Shown piece by piece: positions 8,884 to 17,998 of a DNA stretch of 64,000 nucleotides. The DNA is from Paraburkholderia rhynchosiae (lineage in GTDB: Bacteria; Pseudomonadota; Gammaproteobacteria; Burkholderiales; Burkholderiaceae), in NCBI RefSeq assembly GCF_002879865.1, contig NZ_PNXY01000015.1, positions 62,001-126,000 of the forward strand, read 5' to 3'. A program made the position numbers and the translations under genes. Within the stretch, counting starts at the first letter, position 1, and the number at the start of each line of letters is the position of its first letter. The notes below the pieces were generated by a model that saw only the letters and a program-made list of their open reading frames with translations, was not told the DNA's origin and ran no database searches.

Positions 8884-8932
8884 TCACAAGGAAACGGATA
8901 TCGGTGTGGCGCGCCGTGCACCACATTGTGCG

Positions 8933-10180
8933 CTAGGCCGTATGACGTTTGCGATAACCGTCGAGAAAGCGCGCGATCCGGTTGATGGAATCCGCGAGGT
9001 CGTCCACGTTCGGCAGGAACACGACGCGGAAATGATCCGGCGTTTTCCAGTTGAAGCCCGTGCCCTGCACGAGCAGCACGCGCTCTTCCAGCAACAGATC
9101 GAGAATGAACTGCTGATCGTTCTGGATCGGATAAACCTTTGGATCGAGGCGCGGGAACATGTACAGCGCCGCTTCGGGCTTCACGCAGCTTACCCCGGGA
9201 ATCGACGTCAGCATGTCGTAGGCGAGTTCGCGCTGTTTGTAGAGGCGCCCGCTTGGCATGATCAGGTCGTTGATGCTCTGATAGCCGCCAAGCGCGGTCT
9301 GGATCGCGTACTGGCCGGGCACGTTCGGACACAGGCGCATCGACGCAAGAATGCCGAGCCCTTCGAAATAGTCTTTACCGTGACGGCGGTTCTCGCCAGT
9401 CAGGCCCGAAATGAACATCCAGCCCGCGCGATAGCCGCACGAGCGGTAGCTCTTCGACAGGCTGTTGAACGTGACGGTCAGCACGTCTTCGGAGAGCGCC
9501 GCCATCGACGTATGCGTTTTGCCGTCGTAGACGATTTTGTCGTAGACCTCGTCGGCGAAGATCACGAGGCCGTGCTGGCGCGCGATTTCGATCAGGCCGA
9601 GCAGCAGTTCGTCCGAATAGAGCGCGCCGGTCGGATTGTTCGGGTTGATGACGACGAGCGCGCGCGTGTTCGGCGTGATTTTCGCGCGGATGTCGTCGAG
9701 GTCCGGCATCCAGCGGTTCCCTTCGTCGCAGATGTAATGCACCGGCGTTCCGCCCGCGAGGCTCACGCCCGCGGTCCACAGCGGATAGTCGGGCGCGGGC
9801 AGCAGCACCTCGTCGCCGTCGTTGAGCAGCCCCTGAAGCGCCATCACAATCAGCTCGGACGCGCCGTTGCCGATGTAGATGTCGTCCAGCTCGACGCCAT
9901 GCACGCCTTTTTGCTGCGTGTAATGCATGATCGCCTTGCGCGCGGCGAACACGCCTTTGGAATCCGAATAGCCAGACGAGCCCGGCAGATTCAGGATCAT
10001 GTCCTGAATGATTTCGTCCGGCGCCTCGAAACCGAACGGCGCCAGATTGCCGATGTTCAGCTTGATGATGCGGTGGCCTTCTTCTTCAAGCCGTTTCGCA
10101 TGTTCGAGGACGGGCCCGCGAATGTCGTAGCAGACATTCAACAACTTGTTGGATTTGAGAATCGGTTTCACGGCGGGCAC
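8933..10180 (-). CDS. alaA: Alanine-synthesising aminotransferase (AlaA/YfbQ type)
   Basis: 415-residue fold-type I PLP aminotransferase. NPNNPTG (near residue 185), DEVYDKIVYD and the PLP-lysine motif SLSKSYRSCGYRAGW (near residue 250) are all present. The N-terminus with YDIRGPVLEHAKRLEEEGHRIIKLNIGNLAPFGF matches the AlaA/YfbQ glutamate-pyruvate aminotransferase subgroup closely. It is first in a same-strand set with hom and thrC, a Burkholderiales-type arrangement suggesting coordination of alanine and aspartate-family amino acids. Substrate assignment rests on subfamily resemblance. Confidence 0.9.
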   Translation of the reverse strand: MPAVKPILKSNKLLNVCYDIRGPVLEHAKRLEEEGHRIIKLNIGNLAPFGFEAPDEIIQDMILNLPGSSGYSDSKGVFAARKAIMHYTQQKGVHGVELDDIYIGNGASELIVMALQGLLNDGDEVLLPAPDYPLWTAGVSLAGGTPVHYICDEGNRWMPDLDDIRAKITPNTRALVVINPNNPTGALYSDELLLGLIEIARQHGLVIFADEVYDKIVYDGKTHTSMAALSEDVLTVTFNSLSKSYRSCGYRAGWMFISGLTGENRRHGKDYFEGLGILASMRLCPNVPGQYAIQTALGGYQSINDLIMPSGRLYKQRELAYDMLTSIPGVSCVKPEAALYMFPRLDPKVYPIQNDQQFILDLLLEERVLLVQGTGFNWKTPDHFRVVFLPNVDDLADSINRIARFLDGYRKRHTA

Positions 10181-10200
10181 TTCATCCTGGTTAATGGGGC

Positions 10201-10221
10201 TTAGGGCTTAGGGCTTAGGGC
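10201..10221. repeat. Three perfect TTAGGGC heptamers
   Basis: TTAGGGC occurs three times in direct tandem, preceded by GGGGC and followed by TGGGG. It lies 20 bp upstream of the alaA start codon, so it would be transcribed into the alaA leader. The complementary strand is C-rich. Length variation by slippage is plausible. Confidence 0.85.
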
Positions 10222-10716
10222 TGGGGCCTCGAGCCTGGGCGAAAAAGCGCCGACAGACTAGTCAACGCGCAACGCTACGCGCGGGGCAGATTCGCCGGGA
10301 CTGGAAACCGGACGCGGTGGGCCCAGATCGAGGCCGCCCTTTGCAGCCACTTCTTGAAGCCCTTGCTGAACCTGTTCAGCGCTTCGCGGCGAATTGCGCC
10401 GGGCAGCAGCGAAAGTGACAAAAGCAGACAAAAAGCGGAACAAAAGTGGACGAAAGCGGGCAAAACCAGGGCAGGTAGCCGATGGGCCCGCCCCCGGATC
10501 GTCAGCGCGGCTTATGGCGGCGGTGAGCGGAGGGCGCCGCTGGGCGGCTAAAAAGTTATAATTTAGCGGATTTTGGCCGACTTCCGCAATGCACCAACCG
10601 CAACGGGAGCTTTTTCGGCCCTCTCGTGTCCCACTCGCGTCTGACCGCCCTGTTCGCATTTCCCCGATCAGGCCGCCAACACGCATGATGTCTCGCGACG
10701 ATTTCGGAAAACGAAT
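10222..10716. other. Intergenic region between divergent alaA and the Mth938-like gene
   Basis: About 500 bp with no gene I can support. A perfect -10 hexamer TATAAT lies at 10557-10562 on the plus strand, about 155 bp before the next gene, without a clear -35 match. The stretch around 10410-10450 is purine-rich (AAAAGCAGACAAAAAG-like). Open frames on the minus strand here have atypical Arg/Ala/Pro composition and are judged non-coding. Confidence 0.5.
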
Positions 10717-11091
10717 TTGAAATTACATCAGGATTCCAGCGGCGCCCTCAACACTGTGACCGGCTACGGCGCCGGCTATGTCGAAATCAACCTCGTGCGT
10801 CATTCGGGCAGCCTCCTCGTGCTGCCTGAAACGCCAGTCATTGCCTGGCCTGTTTCGTCCTTCGAGCAACTGAGCCCCGAACTTTTCGCCATGCTGGTGG
10901 ACCCCGCGCCCGAGGTGGTGATATTCGGCAGCGGCGAGCGGCTACGCTTTCCGCATCCGCGGCTGACCGCCGCGCTCACCGCTAAACGCATCGGCGTCGA
11001 AACCATGGACTTCAAGGCCGCCTGCCGCACCTACAACATTCTGATGGCCGAGGGCCGCAAGGTCGCGGCCGCATTGCTGATCGAAGCGTAG
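10717..11091 (+). CDS. Mth938-like domain protein (DUF498/NDUFAF3-related)
   Basis: 124-residue protein of the Mth938/DUF498 family (relatives include mitochondrial complex I assembly factor NDUFAF3); the bacterial function is not established. The fold shows as strands in GYVEINLVRHSGSLLVLPE, then PEVVIFGSGERLRFPHPRL and the C-terminal IGVETMDFKAACRTYNILMAEGRKVAAALLIEA typical of the family. No ATG is available in frame near the homology start; TTG at 10717 after a GGAAAA sequence is the likely start. It is the nearest gene before arnT, but 359 bp separate them. Confidence 0.85.
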   Translation: MKLHQDSSGALNTVTGYGAGYVEINLVRHSGSLLVLPETPVIAWPVSSFEQLSPELFAMLVDPAPEVVIFGSGERLRFPHPRLTAALTAKRIGVETMDFKAACRTYNILMAEGRKVAAALLIEA

Positions 11092-11450
11092 CGCGTGCCG
11101 AACCGGTAATCGCGGCTGGTCCCGGCGGCGGCGCGACGGTTCAAGGTCGATGCCGACGCACCGCCCGCCCTCGCCGCGTCACGCACGATCACGTACACTG
11201 CGCGCCATCGGCGCCATGCCGGCAGCTCAATACGCGCGATTGCGGCATGCATCGTCATGAGTACGCGAACTGTTTGGGCGGTCGCCGCGGATGCCGGCGG
11301 CGGATCACCGGGGCACGCAACGCATAAGCAACGGCGCACGAAGCCCGCTGCGCATGAGCGCACAGAACTGGCCGTCGGGCGTAGGCGGCCGCCATTTCCG
11401 AATAACAACGCAGCGCCGCCGATGCGGCGTCGCCAGAAAGGTTTAAATTC
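11092..11450. other. Intergenic region before arnT
   Basis: About 360 bp, presumably containing the arn operon promoter. I see no convincing -10/-35 pair and no hairpin terminator. Short open frames (for example 11257-11454) overlap the arnT start and lack ribosome sites or plausible composition. Confidence 0.45.
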
Positions 11451-13175
11451 ATGAACGATACGCCGTCGAGGCTACCGCTCAACCGCACCACGATCCTGCT
11501 GCTGGTGCTGGCCCTTGCCGTCATCTGGTTTGTACCGCTCGGCTGGCGCCATCTGCTGCCGAGCGACGAAGGGCGCTACGCCGAAATGGCGCGCGAAATG
11601 TTCGTCACCGGCGACTGGATCACGCCGCGCTACAACGGCTATAAGTACTTCGAGAAGCCGCCGCTGCAAACGTGGGCGAACGCGCTCACGTTCGCGTGGT
11701 TCGGCATCGGCGAATGGCAGGCACGGCTCTACACTGCGCTCACGGGCTTTGCCGGCGTGCTGCTGATCGGCTTCACCGGCGCGCGCGTGTTCAACGCGGC
11801 GACGGGCGTGTTCGCGGCGCTCGTGCTGGCGACCTCGCCGTACTGGAACCTGATGGGCCACTTCAACACGCTCGACATGGGCCTGTCGTTCTGGATGGAG
11901 CTGACGCTGTGTGCATTGCTGCTCGCGCAGCGCCCCGATCTGAAGACCTCGTGCGTACGCGGCTGGATGTGGGTGTGCTGGGGCTCGATGGCGCTCGCGG
12001 TGCTGTCCAAGGGCCTCGTCGGAGTAATACTGCCGGGCGCCGTGCTGGTGCTCTATACGCTGATCGCTCGCGATTGGGCGCTGTGGAAACGCCTGCATCT
12101 AATCGGCGGCGTGATCGTGTTCTTCGCGATCGTCACGCCGTGGTTCGTGCTGGTGCAGCAGCGCAATCCGGAATTCCTCAATTTCTTCTTTATCGTTCAG
12201 CAGTTCAAGCGCTATCTGACGCCCGAGCAGAACCGGCCGGGGGCGTTCTATTACTTCGTGCCGGTGCTGATCATCGGTTTCCTGCCGTGGCTTTCGGTAA
12301 CCGTGCAAAGCGTGCGTCACGCATGGCGCCTGCCGCGCCAGCCGAATGGCTTTGCGCCGGTCACGATAATGCTGGTTTGGACCGTCTTCATCTTCCTGTT
12401 TTTCAGCGCGTCGCATTCGAAGCTGCTCTCATACACACTGCCGATCGCGCCGCCCATTGCGCTGCTGATCGGCATGTACCTGCCGCTCGTCACGCGCGAC
12501 CAGTTGCGCCGCCACCTGGCTGGCTATGCACTGTTTCTCGTAGTCGCCGCGTTCGCCGCGCTGTTTCTGCCGCGCTTCGGCACCCAGCGCAATCCCGCCG
12601 AACTCTATGCGGAGTACCGCACCTGGGTTCTTGCGGCGCTCGCCGTCGCCTTCGCACTGACGCTCGCCGCGCTCTGGCTGAATCGCCGCAGCCGCGCCGG
12701 CAGTCTCGCTACCATCGCCAGTTTCGGCGCGGCGTGGCTGCTGCTCGGCACGATCGCGGGCATCGGTCATGACATCTTCGGCCGCCTCAGTTCCGGCGCG
12801 CCGCTCGCGCCCGCGATCAAGGCGCAGATGGCGAAATTGCCGGCCGACACGCCCTTCTACTCGGTCGGCGTACTCGATCACACAATGCCGTTCTACGTCG
12901 GCCACACGATGACCATGGTCGAGCATCCGGACGAGCTGGCGTTCGGCGTGTCCGTGGAGCCGCAGAAATGGCTGCCGTCGGTCGATGCGTGGATCGAGCG
13001 CTGGAAGGCGGATCGCTACGCGCTGGCGCTGATCCCGCCGTCGACCTACGACCGGCTTCTCAAGGAAGGCTTGCCGATGCAGGTGATCGCCCGCGACTCC
13101 CGCCGCGTCGTCGTGATGAAGCCGCTTCCGGCGTCGGGCGCAGCGGCCGCGCCGGTAGAAAAACCACAACAATGA
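11451..13175 (+). CDS. arnT: Undecaprenyl phosphate-alpha-L-Ara4N arabinosyltransferase ArnT
   Basis: 574-residue polytopic inner-membrane glycosyltransferase (GT39/GT83 superfamily). It transfers 4-amino-4-deoxy-L-arabinose from undecaprenyl phosphate to lipid A on the periplasmic face, lowering negative charge and giving polymyxin resistance. The first periplasmic loop contains the conserved PSDEGRYAEMAREM (about residues 36-49) and YFEKPPLQTW, followed by about twelve hydrophobic segments and a soluble C-terminal domain. It starts at ATG after GAAAGG and heads the arn cluster; in Burkholderia this modification is known to be essential or near-essential. Confidence 0.93.
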   Translation: MNDTPSRLPLNRTTILLLVLALAVIWFVPLGWRHLLPSDEGRYAEMAREMFVTGDWITPRYNGYKYFEKPPLQTWANALTFAWFGIGEWQARLYTALTGFAGVLLIGFTGARVFNAATGVFAALVLATSPYWNLMGHFNTLDMGLSFWMELTLCALLLAQRPDLKTSCVRGWMWVCWGSMALAVLSKGLVGVILPGAVLVLYTLIARDWALWKRLHLIGGVIVFFAIVTPWFVLVQQRNPEFLNFFFIVQQFKRYLTPEQNRPGAFYYFVPVLIIGFLPWLSVTVQSVRHAWRLPRQPNGFAPVTIMLVWTVFIFLFFSASHSKLLSYTLPIAPPIALLIGMYLPLVTRDQLRRHLAGYALFLVVAAFAALFLPRFGTQRNPAELYAEYRTWVLAALAVAFALTLAALWLNRRSRAGSLATIASFGAAWLLLGTIAGIGHDIFGRLSSGAPLAPAIKAQMAKLPADTPFYSVGVLDHTMPFYVGHTMTMVEHPDELAFGVSVEPQKWLPSVDAWIERWKADRYALALIPPSTYDRLLKEGLPMQVIARDSRRVVVMKPLPASGAAAAPVEKPQQ

Positions 13176-13200
13176 CCCCATATCAGGATCTGATCATTCG

Positions 13201-13572
13201 ATGAACCCGATTTCCCTCTTTTGTATCCTCGCCGGCGTCACGTTGAACGCAGGCGCGCAGTTGCTGCTCAAAGCCGGAACGAATGCCGTTGGACACTTCG
13301 AATTCACCCGTGCGAACATCGTGCCCATCGCCTTTCGCCTTGCGACGCAGCCGCCGATTATCGGCGGCCTCGCCTGCTATGTGATCAGCGTTGCGGTCTG
13401 GGTGATCGGGCTGTCGCGCGTGGATGTGTCGATCGCGTATCCGATGCTGTCGCTCGGCTATATCGTCAACGCTTTCGCGGCGTGGTATCTGTTCGGTGAA
13501 GTGCTGTCGGTGCAGAAGCTGGTCGGCATCGGCGTCATCCTGCTCGGTGTGGTGATCCTCGCGCGCAGCTAG
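13201..13572 (+). CDS. Small EamA/SMR-type membrane protein, ArnE-like Ara4N carrier
   Basis: 123-residue protein with four hydrophobic segments (roughly 5-23, 50-72, 77-97 and 100-121) and SMR-like motifs LNAGAQLLLKAG and SIAYPMLSLGYIVNAFAAWYLFGE. In enterobacteria ArnE and ArnF together flip undecaprenyl-phosphate-Ara4N across the inner membrane. Here one gene lies between arnT and arnB and no second copy is visible, so a homodimer, or a partner elsewhere, is inferred. It starts 25 bp after arnT. Confidence 0.82.
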   Translation: MNPISLFCILAGVTLNAGAQLLLKAGTNAVGHFEFTRANIVPIAFRLATQPPIIGGLACYVISVAVWVIGLSRVDVSIAYPMLSLGYIVNAFAAWYLFGEVLSVQKLVGIGVILLGVVILARS

Positions 13573-13757
13573 CCGCGCCGCGGCAAAGCTGCCGCAAAGA
13601 TAACGTAAGCCGGCATCCATGCCGACCAAGCAAAACGTAAGGTTGATCGCGGTATGCTCCGCGGTTTGCACCCTTTTTAGCCTTGTCCTGGATTTGCGCG
13701 TAGTGTGTGTCGACTGCGCCCTTCGGGCCGCGGCCCTTTCGATCGAGCGAAGCATTC

Positions 13758-14918
13758 ATGACCCAGTCAACCGTTCCGTCTCTGCCGTTCCTGCCGTTCG
13801 TAAAACCGGAAATCGATGAAGAAACGATTCGCGGCGTAGCCGACGTCCTGCGCTCCGGCTGGATCACCACCGGCCCGCAGAATCAGAAATTCGAGGCGGC
13901 GCTGTCCGAGTTCTGCGGCGGCCGTCCGGTGCGGACCTTCAACTCCGGCACGGCGACGCTCGAAATCGGGCTGCGCATTGCCGGCGTGGGCGAAGGCGAC
14001 GAAGTGATCACGACGCCGGCCTCCTGGGTCTCGACCAGCAACGTGATCTATGAAGTCGGCGCGACGCCGGTGTTTGCCGACATCGATCCAGTCACGCGCA
14101 ACATCGACCTGAACCTGCTCGAGAAGGCGATCACGCCGCGCACCAAGGCGCTGATTCCGGTTTACCTGTCCGGCCTGCCCGTCGACATGGACCGTCTCTA
14201 TGCGATCGCCCGCGCGCACAAGCTGCGCGTGGTGGAAGACGCCGCGCAGGCGTTCGGCTCGACGTGGAACGGCAAGCGCATCGGCGCGATCGGCGACATG
14301 GTCTCGTTCAGCTTCCACGCGAACAAGAACCTCACGTCGATCGAAGGCGGCGCGCTGGTGCTGAACAATGAGGAAGAAGCCGTCCTTGCCCAGAAATACC
14401 GGCTACAAGGCATCACGCGCACGGGTTTTGACGGCATGGACTGCGACGTGCTCGGCGGCAAGTACAACCTGACGGACGTCGCCGCACGTGTCGGCCTGGG
14501 CCAACTACCGCATCTGGAACGCTTCCTCGCGCAGCGCAAGAAACTCGTGCGCGCATACTTCGACGGGCTGGAAGGCGGCGCGGCACTGAAGCTGGGTGTC
14601 GGCCTGCCGTTCGCCGACTTCGAGAACAGCAACTGGCACATGTTCCAGATCACGCTGCCGCTCGAAAAACTTTCCATCGACCGCGCCGGTTTCATGAGCC
14701 AGTTGAAAGAACGCGGCATCGGCTCGGGCGTGCACTATCCGGCCATTCATCTGTTCTCGCTCTACCGCGCGCGCGGCTTTACAGAAGGCATGTTCCCGCA
14801 CGCCGAGCGTTTCGGCGCGACGAACGTCACGCTGCCGCTCTTCACGCTGATGAATGAAGGCGACGTGGAGCGCGTATGCCGCGCGGTCAACGAAATTTGC
14901 GAACAACACGGAAAATAA
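13758..14918 (+). CDS. arnB: UDP-4-amino-4-deoxy-L-arabinose aminotransferase ArnB
   Basis: 386-residue DegT/DnrJ/EryC1-family PLP aminotransferase that converts UDP-4-keto-pentose to UDP-L-Ara4N using glutamate. Seen: the TTGPQNQKFEAALSEF entry helix, FNSGTATLEIGLRIAGVGEGDEVITTP, VVEDAAQAFGSTWNGKRIG and the Schiff-base lysine in SFHANKNLTSIEGGALV (near residue 190). ATG at 13758 is chosen by homology; a GTG-started extension of 17 residues is unlikely. The 185-bp gap after the ArnE-like gene is the longest within the cluster and could hold an internal promoter. Confidence 0.95.
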   Translation: MTQSTVPSLPFLPFVKPEIDEETIRGVADVLRSGWITTGPQNQKFEAALSEFCGGRPVRTFNSGTATLEIGLRIAGVGEGDEVITTPASWVSTSNVIYEVGATPVFADIDPVTRNIDLNLLEKAITPRTKALIPVYLSGLPVDMDRLYAIARAHKLRVVEDAAQAFGSTWNGKRIGAIGDMVSFSFHANKNLTSIEGGALVLNNEEEAVLAQKYRLQGITRTGFDGMDCDVLGGKYNLTDVAARVGLGQLPHLERFLAQRKKLVRAYFDGLEGGAALKLGVGLPFADFENSNWHMFQITLPLEKLSIDRAGFMSQLKERGIGSGVHYPAIHLFSLYRARGFTEGMFPHAERFGATNVTLPLFTLMNEGDVERVCRAVNEICEQHGK

Positions 14919-14924
14919 GCGGAA

Positions 14925-15995
14925 ATGATTTATACGGAACAACGCGCCGCCGCACCGGAAGTGTCGATCATCATTCCGGTGTACAACGAGGAAGCCGGGC
15001 TGGCGGAGCTCTTCGTGCGACTCTATCCAGCGCTCGACGCGCTCGGCACGTCGTATGAAGTGATCTTCATCAACGACGGCAGCCGCGACAAATCGGCCGC
15101 GCTGCTCGCCGAGCAGTTCCGCGCGCGCCCCGACACGACTCGCGTGATCCTGCTGAACGGCAACTACGGTCAGCACATGGCGATTCTCGCGGGCTTCGAG
15201 CAGTCGCGCGGCGAGATCGTCATCACGCTCGACGCCGATCTGCAAAACCCGCCGGAAGAAATCGGCAAACTCGTTTCGAAGATGCGCGAAGGCTTCGACT
15301 ACGTCGGCACGATCCGCCTGCAACGCCAGGACAGCTTGTGGCGCCGCAAGGCTTCGCGCGCGATGAACCGGCTGCGCGAGCGGATCACGCGCATCAAGAT
15401 GACAGACCAGGGCTGCATGCTGCGCGCGTACAGCCGGCACATCATCGACACGATCAATCGCTGCGGCGAGATCAACACGTTCATTCCAGCGCTTGCGTAC
15501 ACCTTCGCGCAGAATCCGGTCGAGATCGAAGTCGCGCACGAGGAGCGCTTCGCCGGCGAATCGAAGTACTCGCTGTATTCGCTGATCCGCCTGAATTTCG
15601 ACCTGGTCACCGGCTTCTCGGTTGTGCCGCTGCAGTGGCTGTCGTTCATCGGCGTGATCCTGTCGCTCGGCTCGGCGGCGCTGTTCGTGCTGCTGCTGAT
15701 TCGCCGCTTCATCATCGGGGCGGAAGTTCAGGGTGTGTTCACGCTGTTCGCCATCACGTTCTTCCTGCTCGGCGTGATCATCTTCGCGCTCGGGCTGCTC
15801 GGCGAGTACATTGGCCGCATTTATCAGCAAGTGCGCGCACGTCCGCGCTATCTTGTGCAGACTATTCTCGAACAGCGGGACGGCACGGCAGTGGCCGAAA
15901 CGCCGCGTCAAACGCTCGTGCAAGGCGTGCAAAGCGTTCAAGGCATTCAGTCCGCGCCGCTCGCCGATCATCACGACGAGGGTCCGAACCGATGA
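14925..15995 (+). CDS. arnC: Undecaprenyl-phosphate 4-deoxy-4-formamido-L-arabinose transferase ArnC
   Basis: 356-residue GT2 glycosyltransferase that loads formylated Ara4N onto undecaprenyl phosphate at the cytoplasmic membrane face. The GT-A domain shows VSIIIPVYNEEAGL, FINDGSRDKSA, the DXD-type LDADLQNPPEE and the QxxRW-equivalent region; two C-terminal transmembrane segments (about 230-255 and 268-295) anchor it. A polar tail of about 50 residues follows. It begins 6 bp after arnB and its stop overlaps the next start as ATGA, so translation is coupled. Confidence 0.94.
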   Translation: MIYTEQRAAAPEVSIIIPVYNEEAGLAELFVRLYPALDALGTSYEVIFINDGSRDKSAALLAEQFRARPDTTRVILLNGNYGQHMAILAGFEQSRGEIVITLDADLQNPPEEIGKLVSKMREGFDYVGTIRLQRQDSLWRRKASRAMNRLRERITRIKMTDQGCMLRAYSRHIIDTINRCGEINTFIPALAYTFAQNPVEIEVAHEERFAGESKYSLYSLIRLNFDLVTGFSVVPLQWLSFIGVILSLGSAALFVLLLIRRFIIGAEVQGVFTLFAITFFLLGVIIFALGLLGEYIGRIYQQVRARPRYLVQTILEQRDGTAVAETPRQTLVQGVQSVQGIQSAPLADHHDEGPNR

Positions 15996-16927
15996 AACCG
16001 CGCGCCGTCGTATTCGCGTATCACAACGTCGGCGTGCGCTGCCTGCAGGTGCTGCTGGCGCGGGGCGTCGACGTCGCGCTCGTTGTCACCCACGAAGACA
16101 GCCCGACCGAGAACATCTGGTTCGGCAGCGTGGCAACGGTCGCGGCCGAACACGGCATTCCGGTCGTCAAACCCAACGACCCAAAGAGCCTGGAACTGCG
16201 TGCGGCCATCAGCGCGGCGCGCCCGGACTTCATCTTTTCGTTCTACTACCGCCATATGTTGCCGGTGGAATTGCTCGCGCTCGCCGCACGCGGCGCTTAC
16301 AACATGCACGGCTCGCTGCTGCCGAAGTATCGCGGCCGCGTGCCGACGAACTGGGCCGTGCTGCACGGCGAAACCGAAACCGGCGCGACGCTGCACGAAA
16401 TGGCCGCGAAGCCCGACGCGGGCGCGATCCTCGCACAAACGCCGGTGCCGATCCTGCCCGACGACACGGCCGCGCAGGTGTTCGACAAGGTCACAGTGGC
16501 CGCGGAGCAGACGCTCTGGCGCGTCTTGCCCGCTTTGCTCGCAGGCGAAGCGCCGCATCTGCCGAACGATCTGTCACACGGCAGCTACTACAGCGGGCGC
16601 AAGCCGGAAGACGGCCGCATCGACTGGACCCAGCCGGCGCAGCAGGTCTACAACCTGATCCGCGCAGTCGCGCCGCCGTATCCCGGCGCGTTTACCGAAG
16701 TCGGCGGCCGGCGTTTTGTCGTTGCGCGGGCGCGTCTTGCGGCGCCCGGCGCGCTTCGTTCAGATTTGCCGCCGGGCCTGCACGTAAGCGATAATGCCGT
16801 TTTTGCGATATGCGGCGACGGCCGCGCGCTCACCATCCACGAATTGCGGCATCAGCACGACGGCACCGAAACCGTTGTCACGCCGGCCGAATTCGCCCAG
16901 TTCATCCAAACTCCCCGTCATTCATGA
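15992..16927 (+). CDS. arnA: UDP-Ara4N formyltransferase (stand-alone N-terminal ArnA domain)
   Basis: 311-residue formyltransferase using 10-formyl-tetrahydrofolate to formylate UDP-L-Ara4N. Catalytic Asn and His are in NMHGSLLPKYRGRVPTNWA (near residue 105) and the catalytic Asp is in EMAAKPDAGAILAQ. A C-terminal Formyl_trans_C-like domain follows. In E. coli this is the N-terminal half of bifunctional ArnA; here it is a separate gene whose stop overlaps the decarboxylase start by ATGA. The pair is therefore a split ArnA, still tightly coupled. Confidence 0.92.
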   Translation: MKPRAVVFAYHNVGVRCLQVLLARGVDVALVVTHEDSPTENIWFGSVATVAAEHGIPVVKPNDPKSLELRAAISAARPDFIFSFYYRHMLPVELLALAARGAYNMHGSLLPKYRGRVPTNWAVLHGETETGATLHEMAAKPDAGAILAQTPVPILPDDTAAQVFDKVTVAAEQTLWRVLPALLAGEAPHLPNDLSHGSYYSGRKPEDGRIDWTQPAQQVYNLIRAVAPPYPGAFTEVGGRRFVVARARLAAPGALRSDLPPGLHVSDNAVFAICGDGRALTIHELRHQHDGTETVVTPAEFAQFIQTPRHS

Positions 16928-17988
16928 AAACCGAAGGTTTCGCTAAAAAAGTCCTGATTCTCGGTGTGAACGGCTTCATCGGCCATCACCTGTCCAAACG
17001 CATTCTCGAAACGACCGATTGGGAAGTCTTCGGGATGGACATGCAGACCGAACGTCTCGGCGATCTCATCAATCATGAGCGGATGCACTTCTTCGAAGGC
17101 GACATCACGATCAACAAGGAGTGGGTCGAATATCACATCAAGAAATGCGATGTGATCCTCCCGCTGGTCGCGATCGCCACGCCGGCCACGTACGTGAAGC
17201 AGCCGCTGCGCGTGTTCGAACTCGACTTCGAGGCGAACCTGCCGATCGTGCGTTCGGCCGTGAAGTACGGCAAGCACCTCGTGTTTCCGTCGACCTCCGA
17301 GGTCTACGGCATGTGCACGGACGAGCAGTTCGATCCGGAAGAATCGCAGCTGTCGTACGGCCCGATCAACAAGCCGCGCTGGATCTACGCGTGCTCGAAG
17401 CAGTTGATGGACCGCGTGATCTGGGGCTACGGCATGGAGGGCCTCAACTTCACGCTGTTCCGTCCGTTCAACTGGATCGGCCCGGGCCTCGACTCGATCT
17501 ACACGCCGAAGGAAGGCAGCTCGCGCGTGGTCACACAGTTCCTTGGCCACATCGTGCGCGGCGAGAACATCAGCCTCGTCGACGGCGGCGCGCAAAAGCG
17601 AGCGTTCACGGACATCGACGACGGCATCGGCGCGCTCATGAAAATCATCGAGAACAAGAACAGCATCGCCACGGGCAAGATCTACAACATCGGCAATCCG
17701 ACCAACAACTTCTCGGTGCGTGAACTCGCGCACAAGATGCTCGCGCTCGCTGCGGAATTCCCGGAATACGCCGACACTGCGAAGAACGTCCAGCTCGTCG
17801 AAACGTCGTCGGGCGCTTACTACGGCGCGGGCTACCAGGACGTGCAGAACCGTGTGCCGAAGATCGACAACACGATGCAGGAACTCGGCTGGGCGCCGAA
17901 GTCGACTTTCGACGAAGCGCTGCGCAAGATTTTCGAAGCGTATCGCGGCCACGTCGGCGACGCGCGCGCGCTCGTCGAACAGCAATAA
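16924..17988 (+). CDS. UDP-glucuronate oxidative decarboxylase (stand-alone C-terminal ArnA domain)
   Basis: 354-residue extended SDR that oxidises and decarboxylates UDP-glucuronate to UDP-4-keto-pentose with NAD+. It shows the Rossmann motif GVNGFIGHHL, PLVAIATPATYVKQPLRVFELDFEANL, the active-site Ser in FPSTSEVYG, and the catalytic YxxxK as YACSK (near residue 155). The RPFNWIGPGLDS block and later QKRAFTDIDDGI are ArnA-dehydrogenase specific. It makes the substrate for ArnB. Naming varies (arnA2, bceC-like or pbgP-like), so I leave the symbol blank. Confidence 0.93.
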   Translation: MKTEGFAKKVLILGVNGFIGHHLSKRILETTDWEVFGMDMQTERLGDLINHERMHFFEGDITINKEWVEYHIKKCDVILPLVAIATPATYVKQPLRVFELDFEANLPIVRSAVKYGKHLVFPSTSEVYGMCTDEQFDPEESQLSYGPINKPRWIYACSKQLMDRVIWGYGMEGLNFTLFRPFNWIGPGLDSIYTPKEGSSRVVTQFLGHIVRGENISLVDGGAQKRAFTDIDDGIGALMKIIENKNSIATGKIYNIGNPTNNFSVRELAHKMLALAAEFPEYADTAKNVQLVETSSGAYYGAGYQDVQNRVPKIDNTMQELGWAPKSTFDEALRKIFEAYRGHVGDARALVEQQ

Positions 17989-17998
17989 GGGCCGATCC

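Noticed and set aside
10258..10686. 142-residue minus-strand open frame between alaA and the Mth938-like gene
   Set aside because: Atypical composition, no ribosome site and no family resemblance; overlaps a presumed promoter region.
11257..11454. 65-residue plus-strand open frame before arnT
   Set aside because: Overlaps the arnT start, lacks a ribosome site and has low-complexity basic composition.
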